Positions 35,959 through 44,949 of a DNA stretch of 64,000 nt are shown piece after piece. Within the stretch, counting starts at the first letter, position 1; every line of letters begins with the position of its first letter. The DNA is taken from assembly GCA_965204925.1 (NCBI GenBank), contig OZ242021.1:310001-374000 (forward strand), written 5' to 3'. The notes under the pieces were generated by a model, which saw only the letters and a list, made by a program, of their open reading frames with translations, was not told the DNA's origin and searched no databases. The translations under genes and the position numbers were made by a program. The DNA comes from G963663315 sp965204925. GTDB taxonomy: Bacteria; Pseudomonadota; Gammaproteobacteria; Arenicellales; Poriferihabitantaceae.

Positions 35959-38319
35959 ATGGGCAAACCCCTGATCATCGTTGAATCTCCGGCCAAGGCG
36001 CGCTCAATGTCCAGGTATCTGGGTAACGACTTCAAGGCTATGGCTTCATACGGTCATGTCCGCGACCTCCTGCCGCGGGAAGGCGCGGTTGACCCGGACA
36101 ATGATTTTGAGATGCATTACGAAATCGTCGAGCGCAACAAACCGCAGGTCAATCTGATTGTCAGGGAAATGAAAAAAGCCGATTCGCTATATCTGGCGAC
36201 CGACCCCGACCGTGAAGGCGAAGCCATATCATGGCACCTGTATGAACTGCTCAAGCAAAAAAGTGCCATTGGCGACAAACCCGTCTACCGGGTTGAATTT
36301 CACGAGATCACGAGAGCGGCCATTCAGAAAGCGGTTGCCAATCCGAGGGAAATATCCCCGAGCCTGATTGAGGCGCAGCAGGCCCGGCGGGCGCTTGACT
36401 ACCTCGTTGGCTTCAACCTCTCACCCCTGTTATGGAAAAAAGTGCGCACAGGATTGTCCGCGGGGCGCGTACAAAGCCCCGCCCTGCGGATGATCTGTGA
36501 GCGGGAAATGGAAATCGGGAAATTCGTACGCCAGGAATACTGGACGATCGAGGCCGATATGGATACCGGGGGGCAGAAATTTTCCGGCAAGCTGACACAT
36601 TACCGAAACCGCAAGCTGACACAGTTCTCCATTACCGATCAGCAATCGGCAAACGAGGCCGCTGACACGCTCAGGCGCGCCGCCAACGGCAAATTACGGG
36701 TTTCAACGATTACCAAACGGCAGCGGAGGCGCAATCCGGCTCCACCTTTCACGACGTCAACGTTGCAACAGGAAGCCTCCAGGAAACTTGGCTTCGGTAC
36801 ACAACGCACGATGCGGGTTGCGCAACAACTCTATGAAGGCATTGGGTCCGCAAAGGGTATGGACGGGCTGATCACCTATATGCGAACCGATTCCGTTGCC
36901 CTGGCCAGTCAGGCTGTGACCGAAATCAGGGATTTTATCGCCGGAGAATACGGGATTTCCGCAGTCCCGAAAAGCCCCGGAGTGTTCAAAAACAAGTCGA
37001 AAAATGCCCAGGAGGCGCACGAGGCAATACGACCTGTTTCGGTCACACAAATACCCGCCCGGCTGCGCTCCCGGCTGTCCCCCGATCAATTCCGGTTATA
37101 TGAACTGATCTGGAAGCGCACGGTCGCATGCCAGATGATTCACGCCACGATCGACACCGTTTCCGTAGACCTGACAGCGGGCGATGCCGGCGTTTTCCGC
37201 TCTTCAGGCTCGACCATACGGATTGCCGGGTTCATGTCCGTTTATCTTGAGGGTCATGACGATCGCGCCGACAAGGACGAAGGGGAAACGTTTTTGCCCG
37301 ATCTTGAGGAAGGTATGGACGTCGACCTGAGAAAATTGCGTCCGCAACAGCACTTTACCGAACCCCCGCCCCGTTACAACGAGGCGTCTCTGGTAAAAGC
37401 CCTGGAAGCGTGGGGTATTGGCCGCCCCTCTACCTATGCTTCGATCATCAGCACACTGCAAAGCCGGCAATACGCCACGCTCGAAAACCGCCGATTCGAA
37501 CCGACCGAAATCGGCAAGATCGTCAATCAATTCCTTTCGAATCATTTTTCCCGCTATGTCGATTACGAATTCACCGCAAAAATGGAAGATGAGCTGGATG
37601 CAATATCGCGCGGCGAGAAACAGCGCATCCCTCTGATGAGAAGATTCTGGGACGATTTTTCCGAACAGGTCAGGGAGAAGGAAAAAACGGTCAACCGTGA
37701 TCAAGTCATTCAATCCCGAACACTCGGCATCGACCCCGGATCCGGCAGGCGGCTGTCGGTGCGCATGGGCAAATATGGCGCCTATGCCCAGATTGGCACG
37801 CGGGATGACGAAGAAAAGCCGGTATTCGCCAGCCTGAGCGCTGGCCAGAAGCTGGATTCAATCACGTTCGAGGAGGCGATAGCGCTGTTCGATCTGCCCA
37901 GATCGCTGGGTGAATCACCCGAAGGCGAAAAACTGACGGCCGCTATTGGCCGGTTCGGGCCATATATCAAATACGGCGACAAGTTCGTCTCTCTCCACAA
38001 CCACGATCCGCGGACAGTAACCCGGGATATCGCCCTCAGACTGATCGCAGAGAAAAAGGAGGCCGACTCCAAACGTCTGATACTGAATTTTGAAAAAAAG
38101 GGTATACAGGTACTGAATGGCCGTTACGGGCCGTATGTAACGGACGGCAGTAAAAATGCGCGGGTACCAAAAACGGTCGAACCGCATACATTGAGTCTGG
38201 CAGATTGCATGGAGTTGCTGAAAAACGCGAAGCCGCCATCCGAAAAAAAGAAATCCGGCGCAAAAAAGCCCGCGCCGCGAAAAAGCGCCGCGAAAAAGGC
38301 GCCCCGCCGCTCGCCGTAA
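35959..38319 (+). CDS. topA: DNA topoisomerase I
   Basis: Type IA topoisomerase relaxing negative supercoils, 786 aa. TOPRIM motifs LIIVESPAKARS (6-17) and the acidic DPDREGEAISWH (82-93) are present, and the active-site tyrosine is Tyr307 in LITYMRTDS. After about residue 590 it has glycine-rich C-terminal repeats (MGKYGAYAQIG; IGRFGPYIKYGDKFVSL; LNGRYGPYVTDG) in place of the cysteine zinc ribbons of E. coli TopA, followed by a Lys/Ala/Pro tail. The C-terminal repeat type is known from other proteobacteria. Confidence 0.97.
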   Translation: MGKPLIIVESPAKARSMSRYLGNDFKAMASYGHVRDLLPREGAVDPDNDFEMHYEIVERNKPQVNLIVREMKKADSLYLATDPDREGEAISWHLYELLKQKSAIGDKPVYRVEFHEITRAAIQKAVANPREISPSLIEAQQARRALDYLVGFNLSPLLWKKVRTGLSAGRVQSPALRMICEREMEIGKFVRQEYWTIEADMDTGGQKFSGKLTHYRNRKLTQFSITDQQSANEAADTLRRAANGKLRVSTITKRQRRRNPAPPFTTSTLQQEASRKLGFGTQRTMRVAQQLYEGIGSAKGMDGLITYMRTDSVALASQAVTEIRDFIAGEYGISAVPKSPGVFKNKSKNAQEAHEAIRPVSVTQIPARLRSRLSPDQFRLYELIWKRTVACQMIHATIDTVSVDLTAGDAGVFRSSGSTIRIAGFMSVYLEGHDDRADKDEGETFLPDLEEGMDVDLRKLRPQQHFTEPPPRYNEASLVKALEAWGIGRPSTYASIISTLQSRQYATLENRRFEPTEIGKIVNQFLSNHFSRYVDYEFTAKMEDELDAISRGEKQRIPLMRRFWDDFSEQVREKEKTVNRDQVIQSRTLGIDPGSGRRLSVRMGKYGAYAQIGTRDDEEKPVFASLSAGQKLDSITFEEAIALFDLPRSLGESPEGEKLTAAIGRFGPYIKYGDKFVSLHNHDPRTVTRDIALRLIAEKKEADSKRLILNFEKKGIQVLNGRYGPYVTDGSKNARVPKTVEPHTLSLADCMELLKNAKPPSEKKKSGAKKPAPRKSAAKKAPRRSP

Positions 38320-38323
38320 CCGG

Positions 38324-39145
38324 TTACCCGCCCGGCCTCCCCCAAAACAACCGCGATGGCGTCAGGGTCCTGAATTCAGGCTGCGCCGCGCCGCGCTCAA
38401 ACATCAGGGCGGCGGTGCCGGCGACCGGCAACCCGACCTGGATACCGCACAACCTGCCGTCCGGGACCGGATTCCCGCCTTCGAACGATCCGGCAGTTCC
38501 GGTATGCCAGTGATCCCGGTGCAAATCGCTGAACAGGGTAACCCGATTCATTGCATATCGAATCCCGACCCCCAGCAACTTTCCGTAAGCCTCTTTTCTG
38601 GTCCAGCAACAAAGCATCGCATGGTTGGCCTGATCCGCCGGAACACCTGCCCAACTCCAGGCTTCCCGGGTAGTCAGGATGCGTCCGGCAAACCTCCCGG
38701 CCGCCACCGGTCTTGGGAATACCTCCATATCGACACCGAGATTCCGGTTGCGAGCAAATCCATAAAGGACATGGCCCGCCGACACCGTATAATTGAATTT
38801 CAGGCCGTCGTAGCGGGCAGAATGGCGCAGTTCGGGTTTCCCCCGCGGGCCGCAAACAAACTCAAGTTCGGCATTGTCCACCCCGGTATAGTGTTCCAGC
38901 AGTACTCTGCATCCGGCGCGTCCGGCCACATACAGACGCTGCTTCACAGGGTCGGCAATCCGCGCGGCCCGGCGGCGCTCGCGGCCGCTCAACATCAGGC
39001 GGCAGCGGGGGGTCTCGAACATCATCCGCATCGCTTCAGGCATTGCCATCCACAGATGAATCTGGTCCGGCCCAAGCGCGGGCGCCCGCTCTGCGCTGCG
39101 CCACTCGAAGGCCCGCTCGGCCACTGCATTGCAGCCACCGGTCAC
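38324..39145 (-). CDS. 4'-phosphopantetheinyl transferase (Sfp-like)
   Basis: Transfers phosphopantetheine from CoA to carrier proteins. The 273 aa protein has the Sfp-type signatures GKPELRH, FNYTVSAGHVLYGF, NLGVDMEVF (Mg-binding Asp and Glu) and CCWTRKEAYGKLLGVG (Glu and Lys). This size is typical for enzymes that serve polyketide, peptide or fatty-acid carrier proteins; no such target is nearby. The start is a GTG overlapping the stop of the small gene upstream (GTGA), so the two are probably co-translated. It converges on topA with a 4-base gap. Confidence 0.88.
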   Translation of the reverse strand: MTGGCNAVAERAFEWRSAERAPALGPDQIHLWMAMPEAMRMMFETPRCRLMLSGRERRRAARIADPVKQRLYVAGRAGCRVLLEHYTGVDNAELEFVCGPRGKPELRHSARYDGLKFNYTVSAGHVLYGFARNRNLGVDMEVFPRPVAAGRFAGRILTTREAWSWAGVPADQANHAMLCCWTRKEAYGKLLGVGIRYAMNRVTLFSDLHRDHWHTGTAGSFEGGNPVPDGRLCGIQVGLPVAGTAALMFERGAAQPEFRTLTPSRLFWGRPGG

Positions 39146-39366
39146 GGCTCGAATATCGGACCGAAATTATTGATCTGCGCTAAAGCCGCCTCTTCCACGG
39201 CAGCGTCGATACCTTTTTTTCTCTTCTCGATAATGCGGTACTGCAACCCCTGTTTATCGAACAGGTGGCTTGAATTTGCAAAACGGAGTTCAACGACAAA
39301 TCCGCCGCCGGGAATGTTGTATATACCCCCGGCCTCGACTTTTTCATGGATATCGATGTCTGGCAT
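39142..39366 (-). CDS. Small protein of unknown function upstream of the phosphopantetheinyl transferase
   Basis: A 74-aa reading frame starting MPDIDIHEKVEAGGIYNIPG, with an in-frame stop two codons upstream of the ATG, so the start is well limited. I do not recognise it. It has no signal peptide or membrane segment; the N-terminal half looks like beta strands and the C-terminal half is a charged helix (EKRKKGIDAAVEEAAL). The GTGA overlap with the transferase gene is the main support for its being real. Confidence 0.5.
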   Translation of the reverse strand: MPDIDIHEKVEAGGIYNIPGGGFVVELRFANSSHLFDKQGLQYRIIEKRKKGIDAAVEEAALAQINNFGPIFEP

Positions 39367-39613
39367 GTTTCACTGCGCCGCACGCGCATGGCGAATCGGA
39401 AACCTCCCCGAATTATAACCCGGCAGACCGGCCGGAAACCGGACCACGCATGGAAACGGTCAAGAAAAATGTGTTGACTGGCCACCGTAGCATATGATAC
39501 AAAGACGATTGTCGCGCTACAACTGATTAACCCGTGTCCCAAGAGTGACGGAGAACTTGCATTGAATACTTGCTTCGGCTTTCTGATGGTCTTGCCCCAA
39601 ACAATAAGAATTA

Positions 39614-39633
39614 CCCCCCCCCCCCCCCCCCCC
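39614..39633 (+). repeat. Poly-C tract of 20, next to a promoter
   Basis: Twenty consecutive cytosines end 7 bases before the -35 box of the lipoprotein promoter. Tracts of this length slip during replication, so the count varies between cells and reads. The region 39367-39805 otherwise holds no gene. Confidence 0.9.
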
Positions 39634-39640
39634 AATTTTA

Positions 39641-39668
39641 TTGACTTTTCCAAACTGGCGGATAGAAT
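39641..39668 (+). promoter_or_regulatory. Strong promoter for the lipoprotein gene
   Basis: TTGACT (39641-39646), 16 bases, TAGAAT (39663-39668). Predicted start near 39675 gives a leader of about 130 bases to the ATG at 39806. The C20 tract lies directly upstream, where its length could alter contacts of RNA polymerase or a regulator. Confidence 0.6.
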
Positions 39669-39805
39669 CTTTAGCGGGTCCACTGCCGGGCGCTATAAGT
39701 ATATTCCTTGACCTTTTGATACATTTGATACAGTTGCCGCAACCGGAAACTGAGCTGAATCATTACCCAATTCTTCAAACTGCATATTATTTGAGAGCGT
39801 AATTT

Positions 39806-41415
39806 ATGAAACATATTGACAGACTGCTTTTGGTCTTGGTGGCTTCCCTGACCCTGTTTCTTGCCGGATGCGGGGGGGGGGGGGGGGCAACTCCACATCA
39901 ATGATGAATAAGAAGCCGATCGAGTTGGAGGAAGCCCGAAAGACTGCCATGGAGGCGTCCGGCATGGCCAAGATGAAATCCGATGAAGCCGAAAAGTCGG
40001 CGAAAGACGCGGAAGAAACGGTCATGGGTATCGCCGATATCCAGTCGGGCGGCATGGCGAAGATGCACGCCGCGGCGGCGCGCACGGCGGCTGACGCGGC
40101 GCTGGCTGCCTACAATACAGCCCGCATGGAATCCGGCAAGGCCGCGGCCGCGGCCGAAGTGGCGGCGGCAGTGACAGCCCGAATCGCAGCCGAGGCGGCG
40201 AAAAAGATGGCCGATGCCCAAGCGAAGATGGCTGCCGACGAGGCGATGAAAGCAAAGGCAACTGCCATAATGGCGGTCAAGGTCTCCTCCGACGGCAAGA
40301 CCTTCAGCGTCGGCGACGTTTCCATCATGACGGGTTCGCCACAGAGGACGGTCACGAAGAACGGCATCACGATGGTGACCGGCAAGGTCGGTGACGTCAA
40401 GTCGGCGGCGCATACCCAACGCGCCAAGGTCGACTATGCGGCCGGCCCGCCGGTGGTCAGGGCTCGCCCGGCCAACGAGTACCAGGAACTCGTGTTCGGC
40501 ACTAGAAGCGAATCAAGCGACGACGCATGGCGTCTCAGTCTCGCTGATAAATACATCGGCAACCGCACCGTACATGTCTGGCGCGACCGGACTGCCAGCA
40601 CCGGTGATCTGTTCAGCGGCCAACCCGTGACCACCGAAAACCCTTACGGAGTAGTGGGGTCGGCTCGGATACTCAAGGCCGAGGGCGACTTCTACAGGAC
40701 CGGCGACGGCGCCACCGCCAGCCAGCTCGGGGCATTCGACACCAATGCCAAGATCAGCGGCGCCAGCATCGGGGGGAGCGTGAAGGCCGAGCCACACATC
40801 TATTATTATATGAGCAACGGCAAAAAATGGCTGCGGCGGGTGCGAGAGAGAACCAGTGCGGGCGGCGCCACAACCTACTTCTACAAGCCCATTGAGGTGG
40901 TCGAGAACGTCAAGAACTTCCCGACCGCGATGCCCTACGAACACATTAACTACGGCATGTGGGAGCCGCTCGGGAAGAAGGCCGATGCGAACGGCATGAA
41001 CACCGCTTCGGGTCTCGGCACCGCGTTCGTCGTGGCGCTGGCTTCCGGCGGAGGGATGACGTCCGACATGCCGAATTTCGGCAGTGCCTCCTGGAAGGGC
41101 CACTGGGTCGGGACCCTGCGCGCCGCCGATAATGCGGGTAACGGCGCGATCATCCCCGAGGAGGCCGGCATGACGGCGATGGCGGATTTCCGCAAGGGCA
41201 GCATTACGGTGGACCTGTTCCGCGGCGGGGATACGGCTCCGGCGGCCACCACACACCGCCTCGCCCAGCTGTCGGGTACGATTAACGGCAACGACTTCTC
41301 CGGTACCAAGGTCTCCCTGGTCACCCAACCCAAGGGCAATCTGACGGTGAGCCAGACCGGCGACCTGTATACCGTGAAGGAGTTCCGCGGCGCCTTCGGC
41401 GGCCGCAGGCAGTAA
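39806..41415 (+). CDS. Surface lipoprotein with phase-variable poly-G, currently out of frame
   Basis: The ATG at 39806 opens a lipoprotein signal, MKHIDRLLLVLVASLTLFLA then GC (lipobox LAGC), followed directly by 16 guanines. In this sequence the frame hits TGA at 39902. With 14, 17 or 20 G the signal would join the 500-codon frame that ends at 41415. The mature part has an Ala/Lys/Glu-rich coiled-coil region (about 20-130 after the Cys), then a glycine-rich beta domain resembling the TbpB-like lipoprotein barrels (WVGTLRAADNAGNGAI, MADFRKGSITVDLF, LSGTINGNDFSGTKVSL, EFRGAFGG). It ends soon after the last motif, so the C-terminus may be shortened. The ATG at 39868 could also start the long frame, but would lose the signal. 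Confidence 0.75.
39872..39887 (+). repeat. Poly-G tract of 16 inside the lipoprotein coding region
   Basis: Sixteen guanines begin immediately after the TGC of the lipobox cysteine. They encode a short glycine spacer when in frame, so any in-frame length is tolerated while other lengths shut off the protein. Confidence 0.9.
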
Positions 41416-41503
41416 CAGACCGCCATCTTCGCGCAAGCTCGGTGGTCCGCCAGACGCCCGGCCCGGCAACGAACACCCGAACATAACCTTAAAAGAGGCA
41501 GAT

Positions 41504-41970
41504 ATGGCAATTGCAGAAGGCATGCCCGCCCCGGCTTTTACACTCACTGACCAAGATAACCGGCCGGTCTCCCTGCAAGACTTCAGGGGCCGGGATGTCA
41601 TCGTTTACTTTTATCCGAAAGACGATACCCCGGGATGCACGAAGGAAGCGTGCGGGTTCCGCGATATCTGGTCGCAAATCGAAAAGACCGGAGCGGGGTC
41701 ATTGGCGTATCTCTGGACGATGCGGAGTCGCATACGAAATTCATCACCGGATACGAGCTTCCGATGACCTTGCTCAGCGACCCTGACAAATCCATGATGA
41801 CCGAGTATCAGGCTTACGGCGAAAAAATGATGTATGGGAAAAAGGTGACCGGTGTTATCCGCTCCACCGTCTGGGTCGGCCGCGACGGCAGGGTGAAAAA
41901 ACACTGGCGCAAGGTACCGCAAGCGGCGGCTCACCCGGACAAGGTATTACAGGCATTAACGATGCAGTAA
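41504..41970 (+). pseudogene. Peroxiredoxin (BCP/PrxQ-like), broken by one frameshift
   Basis: Thiol peroxidase of the bacterioferritin comigratory protein class. The 5' part encodes MAIAEGMPAPAFTLTDQD, VIVYFYPKDDTPGCTKEACGF with peroxidatic and resolving cysteines, and continues to IEKTGA. The rest of the protein (VIGVSLDDAESHTKFITGYE, LPMTLLSDPDKSMMTEYQ, TVWVGRDGRVKKHW) is in the frame reached by losing one base or gaining two near the G4 run at 41695-41698. Both halves match the family over its full length (about 155 aa). A sequencing error or a recent loss are both possible. A purine-rich ribosome-binding site (AAAGAGG) precedes the ATG. Confidence 0.85.
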
Positions 41971-41984
41971 CCGGGGGCGGCCGG

Positions 41985-42795
41985 ATGATGGGGAACGACG
42001 GATCATTGACCATGCCGTCACGGCGTCGCATCAAGCCCCGCTTCGGACTGGACGGAAAAATCGCGCTGGTTACCGGCGCCAGCAAGGGTATCGGTGAAGC
42101 CATAGCCCGCGGGCTGGCTGAATTTGGCGCCAGAGTCGTGCTCAACAGCCGCAAACAGACGGCCGTGGACCGGGTCGCGGCCGATTTTCGGGGCGATGGA
42201 CTGGAAGCCATCGCTACCGCCGCCAATATCGGTAATCCCGGGGACATAAGCCGGCTGCTAGAGGCGATCGTGGAAAGCTGTGGAGGGATCGATATTGTGG
42301 TCAACAATGCCGCCGCCAATCCGGTGTTCGTCCCGCTCCATGAAACGGATGAACGCGCATTCGACAAAATTTTCGATGTCAATCTCAAAGGGCCTTTCGA
42401 GCTTTGCAAACAAGCCCGGCCGGTCATGAGAAAACGCGGAGGCGGATCAATCATCAATATCAGTTCAATCGGCGATCTCACCCCGGAACGCTTTACCGGC
42501 ATTTACAGCGTCAGCAAGGCCGCGCCCAACAGTTTGACCCGAGGCATGGCCCAAGACTGGGGAAAAGACAATATCCGGGTAAATGCGATATGCCCGGGAC
42601 TGATAAAGACCGGATTCAGCGAGGCGCTCTGGCGCGATGACGCGATTCTGCAGTACTTTGTCGACCGCATCCCCCTCGGCAGGACCGGAGAGATCGACGA
42701 GATTGCGGGACTTGCTGGTATTCTTGACCTCGGATGTGGCAACCTACTGTACCGGAGGGGTTTACACGGTGGACGGCGGCTATTCTGCGGTCTGA
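41985..42795 (+). pseudogene. Short-chain dehydrogenase/reductase, broken near the 3' end
   Basis: Classical SDR with the NAD(P)-binding GASKGIG, VNNAA, catalytic Ser (INISSIGD) and YSVSK. The frame is intact to about residue 244, then reads into unrelated sequence. One base fewer at the GG of 42717-42718 restores the expected ending (FLTSDVATYCTGG, then VYTVDGGYSAV and a stop at 42793-42795). In the given sequence the reading frame instead runs to 42881. Substrate is unknown. It starts 15 bases after the peroxiredoxin, so the two may form one transcript. The start could also be the ATG at 42012. Confidence 0.82.
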
Positions 42796-42925
42796 CAGTT
42801 ACGGGTAATTTCGAGAAGATACAGGATAACCGGATCCACGCAGGCTCATACTGTTGTGAAGCGGCACACATGGCCTTTTGATTTTTGATATGATTGCGGC
42901 GTATCCGGTCATTGACTTTACCTCC

Positions 42926-43576
42926 ATGGATTACGAAACAGCCCGCGTCAATATGATTGAGCAACAGATACGCCCCTGGAATGTGTTGGCGATACGCACG
43001 CTGAACGCCCTGGGTGAAGTCCGGCGCGAGGACTTTGTGCCTGCCGGCTACCGTCATCTGTCCTTCGTTGATACCCGCATCCCGCTGGGAGACAACCAGG
43101 TAATGCTTGAACCCAAAGTCAGCGCCCGTATGATTGAGGCTCTGGAAGTGGAACCCGATCACCGTGTACTTGAAGTTGGCGCCGGTTCCGGCTATACCGC
43201 CGCGCTTATGGCCTCACTGGGCGCACAAGTAACGAGCCTCGAGATCCGGCCGCAATTATGCGAACAGGCGAAACGGAATCTGGCCATGGCCGCTATTGAC
43301 AATGTCGCTCTGCACTGTGCCGATTTCTTCAATTTTTGTGAAACCCAAAACGCCCGGGAACCGTTCGACCGCGTACTTGTTACCGGCTCCGTGCCTCTCG
43401 TTGGCGCCGATTTCCTGAACAGGATCGATGCCCATGGAAAAATCGTCGCAATTGAAGGCAACGACCCCGCCATGCAGGTCGTGATAATTCAGGGGAACGG
43501 ACAAAAAACCTCCCTGTTCGAAACCATCGCCCCCAGACTGGAAAATATCCATGAACAAACCCTATTCGATTTTTAA
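42926..43576 (+). CDS. pcm: Protein-L-isoaspartate O-methyltransferase-like
   Basis: SAM-dependent repair enzyme for isoaspartyl residues. From the ATG at 42926 it has 216 aa, beginning MDYETARVNMIEQQIRPW, with motif I VLEVGAGSGYTAALMA and the TSLEIRPQLC acidic strand. The region IPLGDNQVMLEPKVSARMIEAL is typical of this subfamily, in which the usual substrate motif is altered, so catalytic role is less sure than family. Upstream starts (TTG 42878, ATG 42890) are in frame. It overlaps tolC by 26 bases, a linkage seen in other gammaproteobacteria. Confidence 0.85.
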   Translation: MDYETARVNMIEQQIRPWNVLAIRTLNALGEVRREDFVPAGYRHLSFVDTRIPLGDNQVMLEPKVSARMIEALEVEPDHRVLEVGAGSGYTAALMASLGAQVTSLEIRPQLCEQAKRNLAMAAIDNVALHCADFFNFCETQNAREPFDRVLVTGSVPLVGADFLNRIDAHGKIVAIEGNDPAMQVVIIQGNGQKTSLFETIAPRLENIHEQTLFDF

Positions 43577-44915
43577 GCCCGCTTTATGGCTCGCGGCCAA
43601 AGGCCGTCCCCGTTACCTCATAAGGATTGCCGTGACGACGATGCTGTGCGGCAGTTTGCCCGGCAATAGCCTGGCTGCAGACCTCTGGGATGTCTACTCT
43701 CTGGCGCTGACCAACGATCCGCTTTATCAGGCCGAGATACTGAATCATAAAGCCAGTACCCTGCAATTACCAATCGCGCGCACCGCGTTTCGTCCCTCGA
43801 TCAGCGCCGAAGCGAGTGTGGCAGAGGATCACAACAGTGGCGCGCTTCTGCGAAGAAGCGAAGATTACGAGATCAGTCTCAACGCCAATCTGCCCTTGTA
43901 TAACAAGGCAAACCGCATCAATATCGGGCAGAGCAGGGATCGTGTGGGAATTTCAGAGCTGGAGTTGCGTCAGGCAAAGCAGAATCTGATTCTGCGCGTT
44001 GCCGATCGTTACTTCAATTTGCTTGCGGCGTACGATGCCGGAGAAGTCGCCAGACTGGAGAAAATCGCTATCCAGCGGCAAATGGATCTGGCCAGTGAAC
44101 GACTTGAAGTGGGTCTGGTAACCCGCACCGACCTGTTCGATGCAAAAGCCCGGTTCAAGCAGGCGGAAGCCAATGAAATCAGCGCCCGCAACAACATAAA
44201 CAATAGCATCGCGCTGCTGCAACAGATTATCGGTACGCCCCCGCAAGCGCTGTCACCACTGGGCGAATCCGCCCCATTGGAATTGCCGCGCCCGAATGAC
44301 ATGGATACCTGGGTAGGGCGGGCGCTTGAGAATAATACGATACTGGCCACTTATGCACTCGATTTGAAAATCAGGGACACGGAAATCGAACGGCAGAAGA
44401 GCGCCCGGCTCCCCGTGGTCAGTCTGAATGCGGGGCACCGTCACACCGATGCCCGTGGCGGCTTCGCCAGTTCCGGTATCACCCGTATGCTCATCAACGT
44501 AAAACTCCCGCTGTATAGCAGGGGTCTGATCAACCTGAGAACCCGGCAGGCCGGACTGATATACAACCAGGCCGAGAGCCGGCTGGAACAGGCGCGCCGC
44601 ACTGTCTCCACACAGGCAACGACCGCGTTTTTGACCATGGCCAGCCGCGTCAGTCAGGTTGAAGCGCTGTTCGAGGCGATTACCGCGGGGGAAAGCGCGC
44701 TGGAAGCCAAGACAGAAGGATTTAATGCCGGGCTGACCACAAATCTGGACGTGCTGGATGCCCAGCGCGACCTGTCACGATCGAGGACGGATTACTTGCG
44801 CGCGCGCTACGACTACATCCTCTCGGTACTGGAGCTGGAGCAAGCTGTAGGTGATCTGAATGAAGAAGATATCAGGCGAGTAAACGACTGGCTGCAAGCA
44901 TCACCTTCCTCCTGA
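43551..44915 (+). CDS. tolC: TolC-family outer-membrane channel
   Basis: Trimeric outer-membrane exit duct for type I secretion and RND efflux. The 454 aa precursor has a basic N-terminus and signal peptide (AVTTMLCGSLPGNSLA), then DLWDVYSLALTNDPLYQAE. Two similar halves of OEP repeats follow, each with long coiled-coil helices (for example LILRVADRYFNLLAAYDAGE and VSTQATTAFLTMASRVSQVE) and the end TTNLDVLDAQRDLSRSRTDY. No transporter or adaptor gene is adjacent, as is usual for pcm-tolC. Confidence 0.93.
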   Translation: MNKPYSIFKPALWLAAKGRPRYLIRIAVTTMLCGSLPGNSLAADLWDVYSLALTNDPLYQAEILNHKASTLQLPIARTAFRPSISAEASVAEDHNSGALLRRSEDYEISLNANLPLYNKANRINIGQSRDRVGISELELRQAKQNLILRVADRYFNLLAAYDAGEVARLEKIAIQRQMDLASERLEVGLVTRTDLFDAKARFKQAEANEISARNNINNSIALLQQIIGTPPQALSPLGESAPLELPRPNDMDTWVGRALENNTILATYALDLKIRDTEIERQKSARLPVVSLNAGHRHTDARGGFASSGITRMLINVKLPLYSRGLINLRTRQAGLIYNQAESRLEQARRTVSTQATTAFLTMASRVSQVEALFEAITAGESALEAKTEGFNAGLTTNLDVLDAQRDLSRSRTDYLRARYDYILSVLELEQAVGDLNEEDIRRVNDWLQASPSS

Positions 44916-44949
44916 AGAGAGGACAAGAGATACAGGAACTCCCACCGGT

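Noticed and set aside
39180..39683. Minus-strand frame reading through the poly-C tract as poly-glycine
   Set aside because: It overlaps the coupled 74-codon gene in another frame and has no signal, motif or ribosome-binding site; the tract is better explained by the plus-strand promoter next to it.
40513..41601. 362-codon minus-strand frame under the lipoprotein gene
   Set aside because: Antisense to the beta domain, which has clear family features; GC-rich third positions create long antisense frames.
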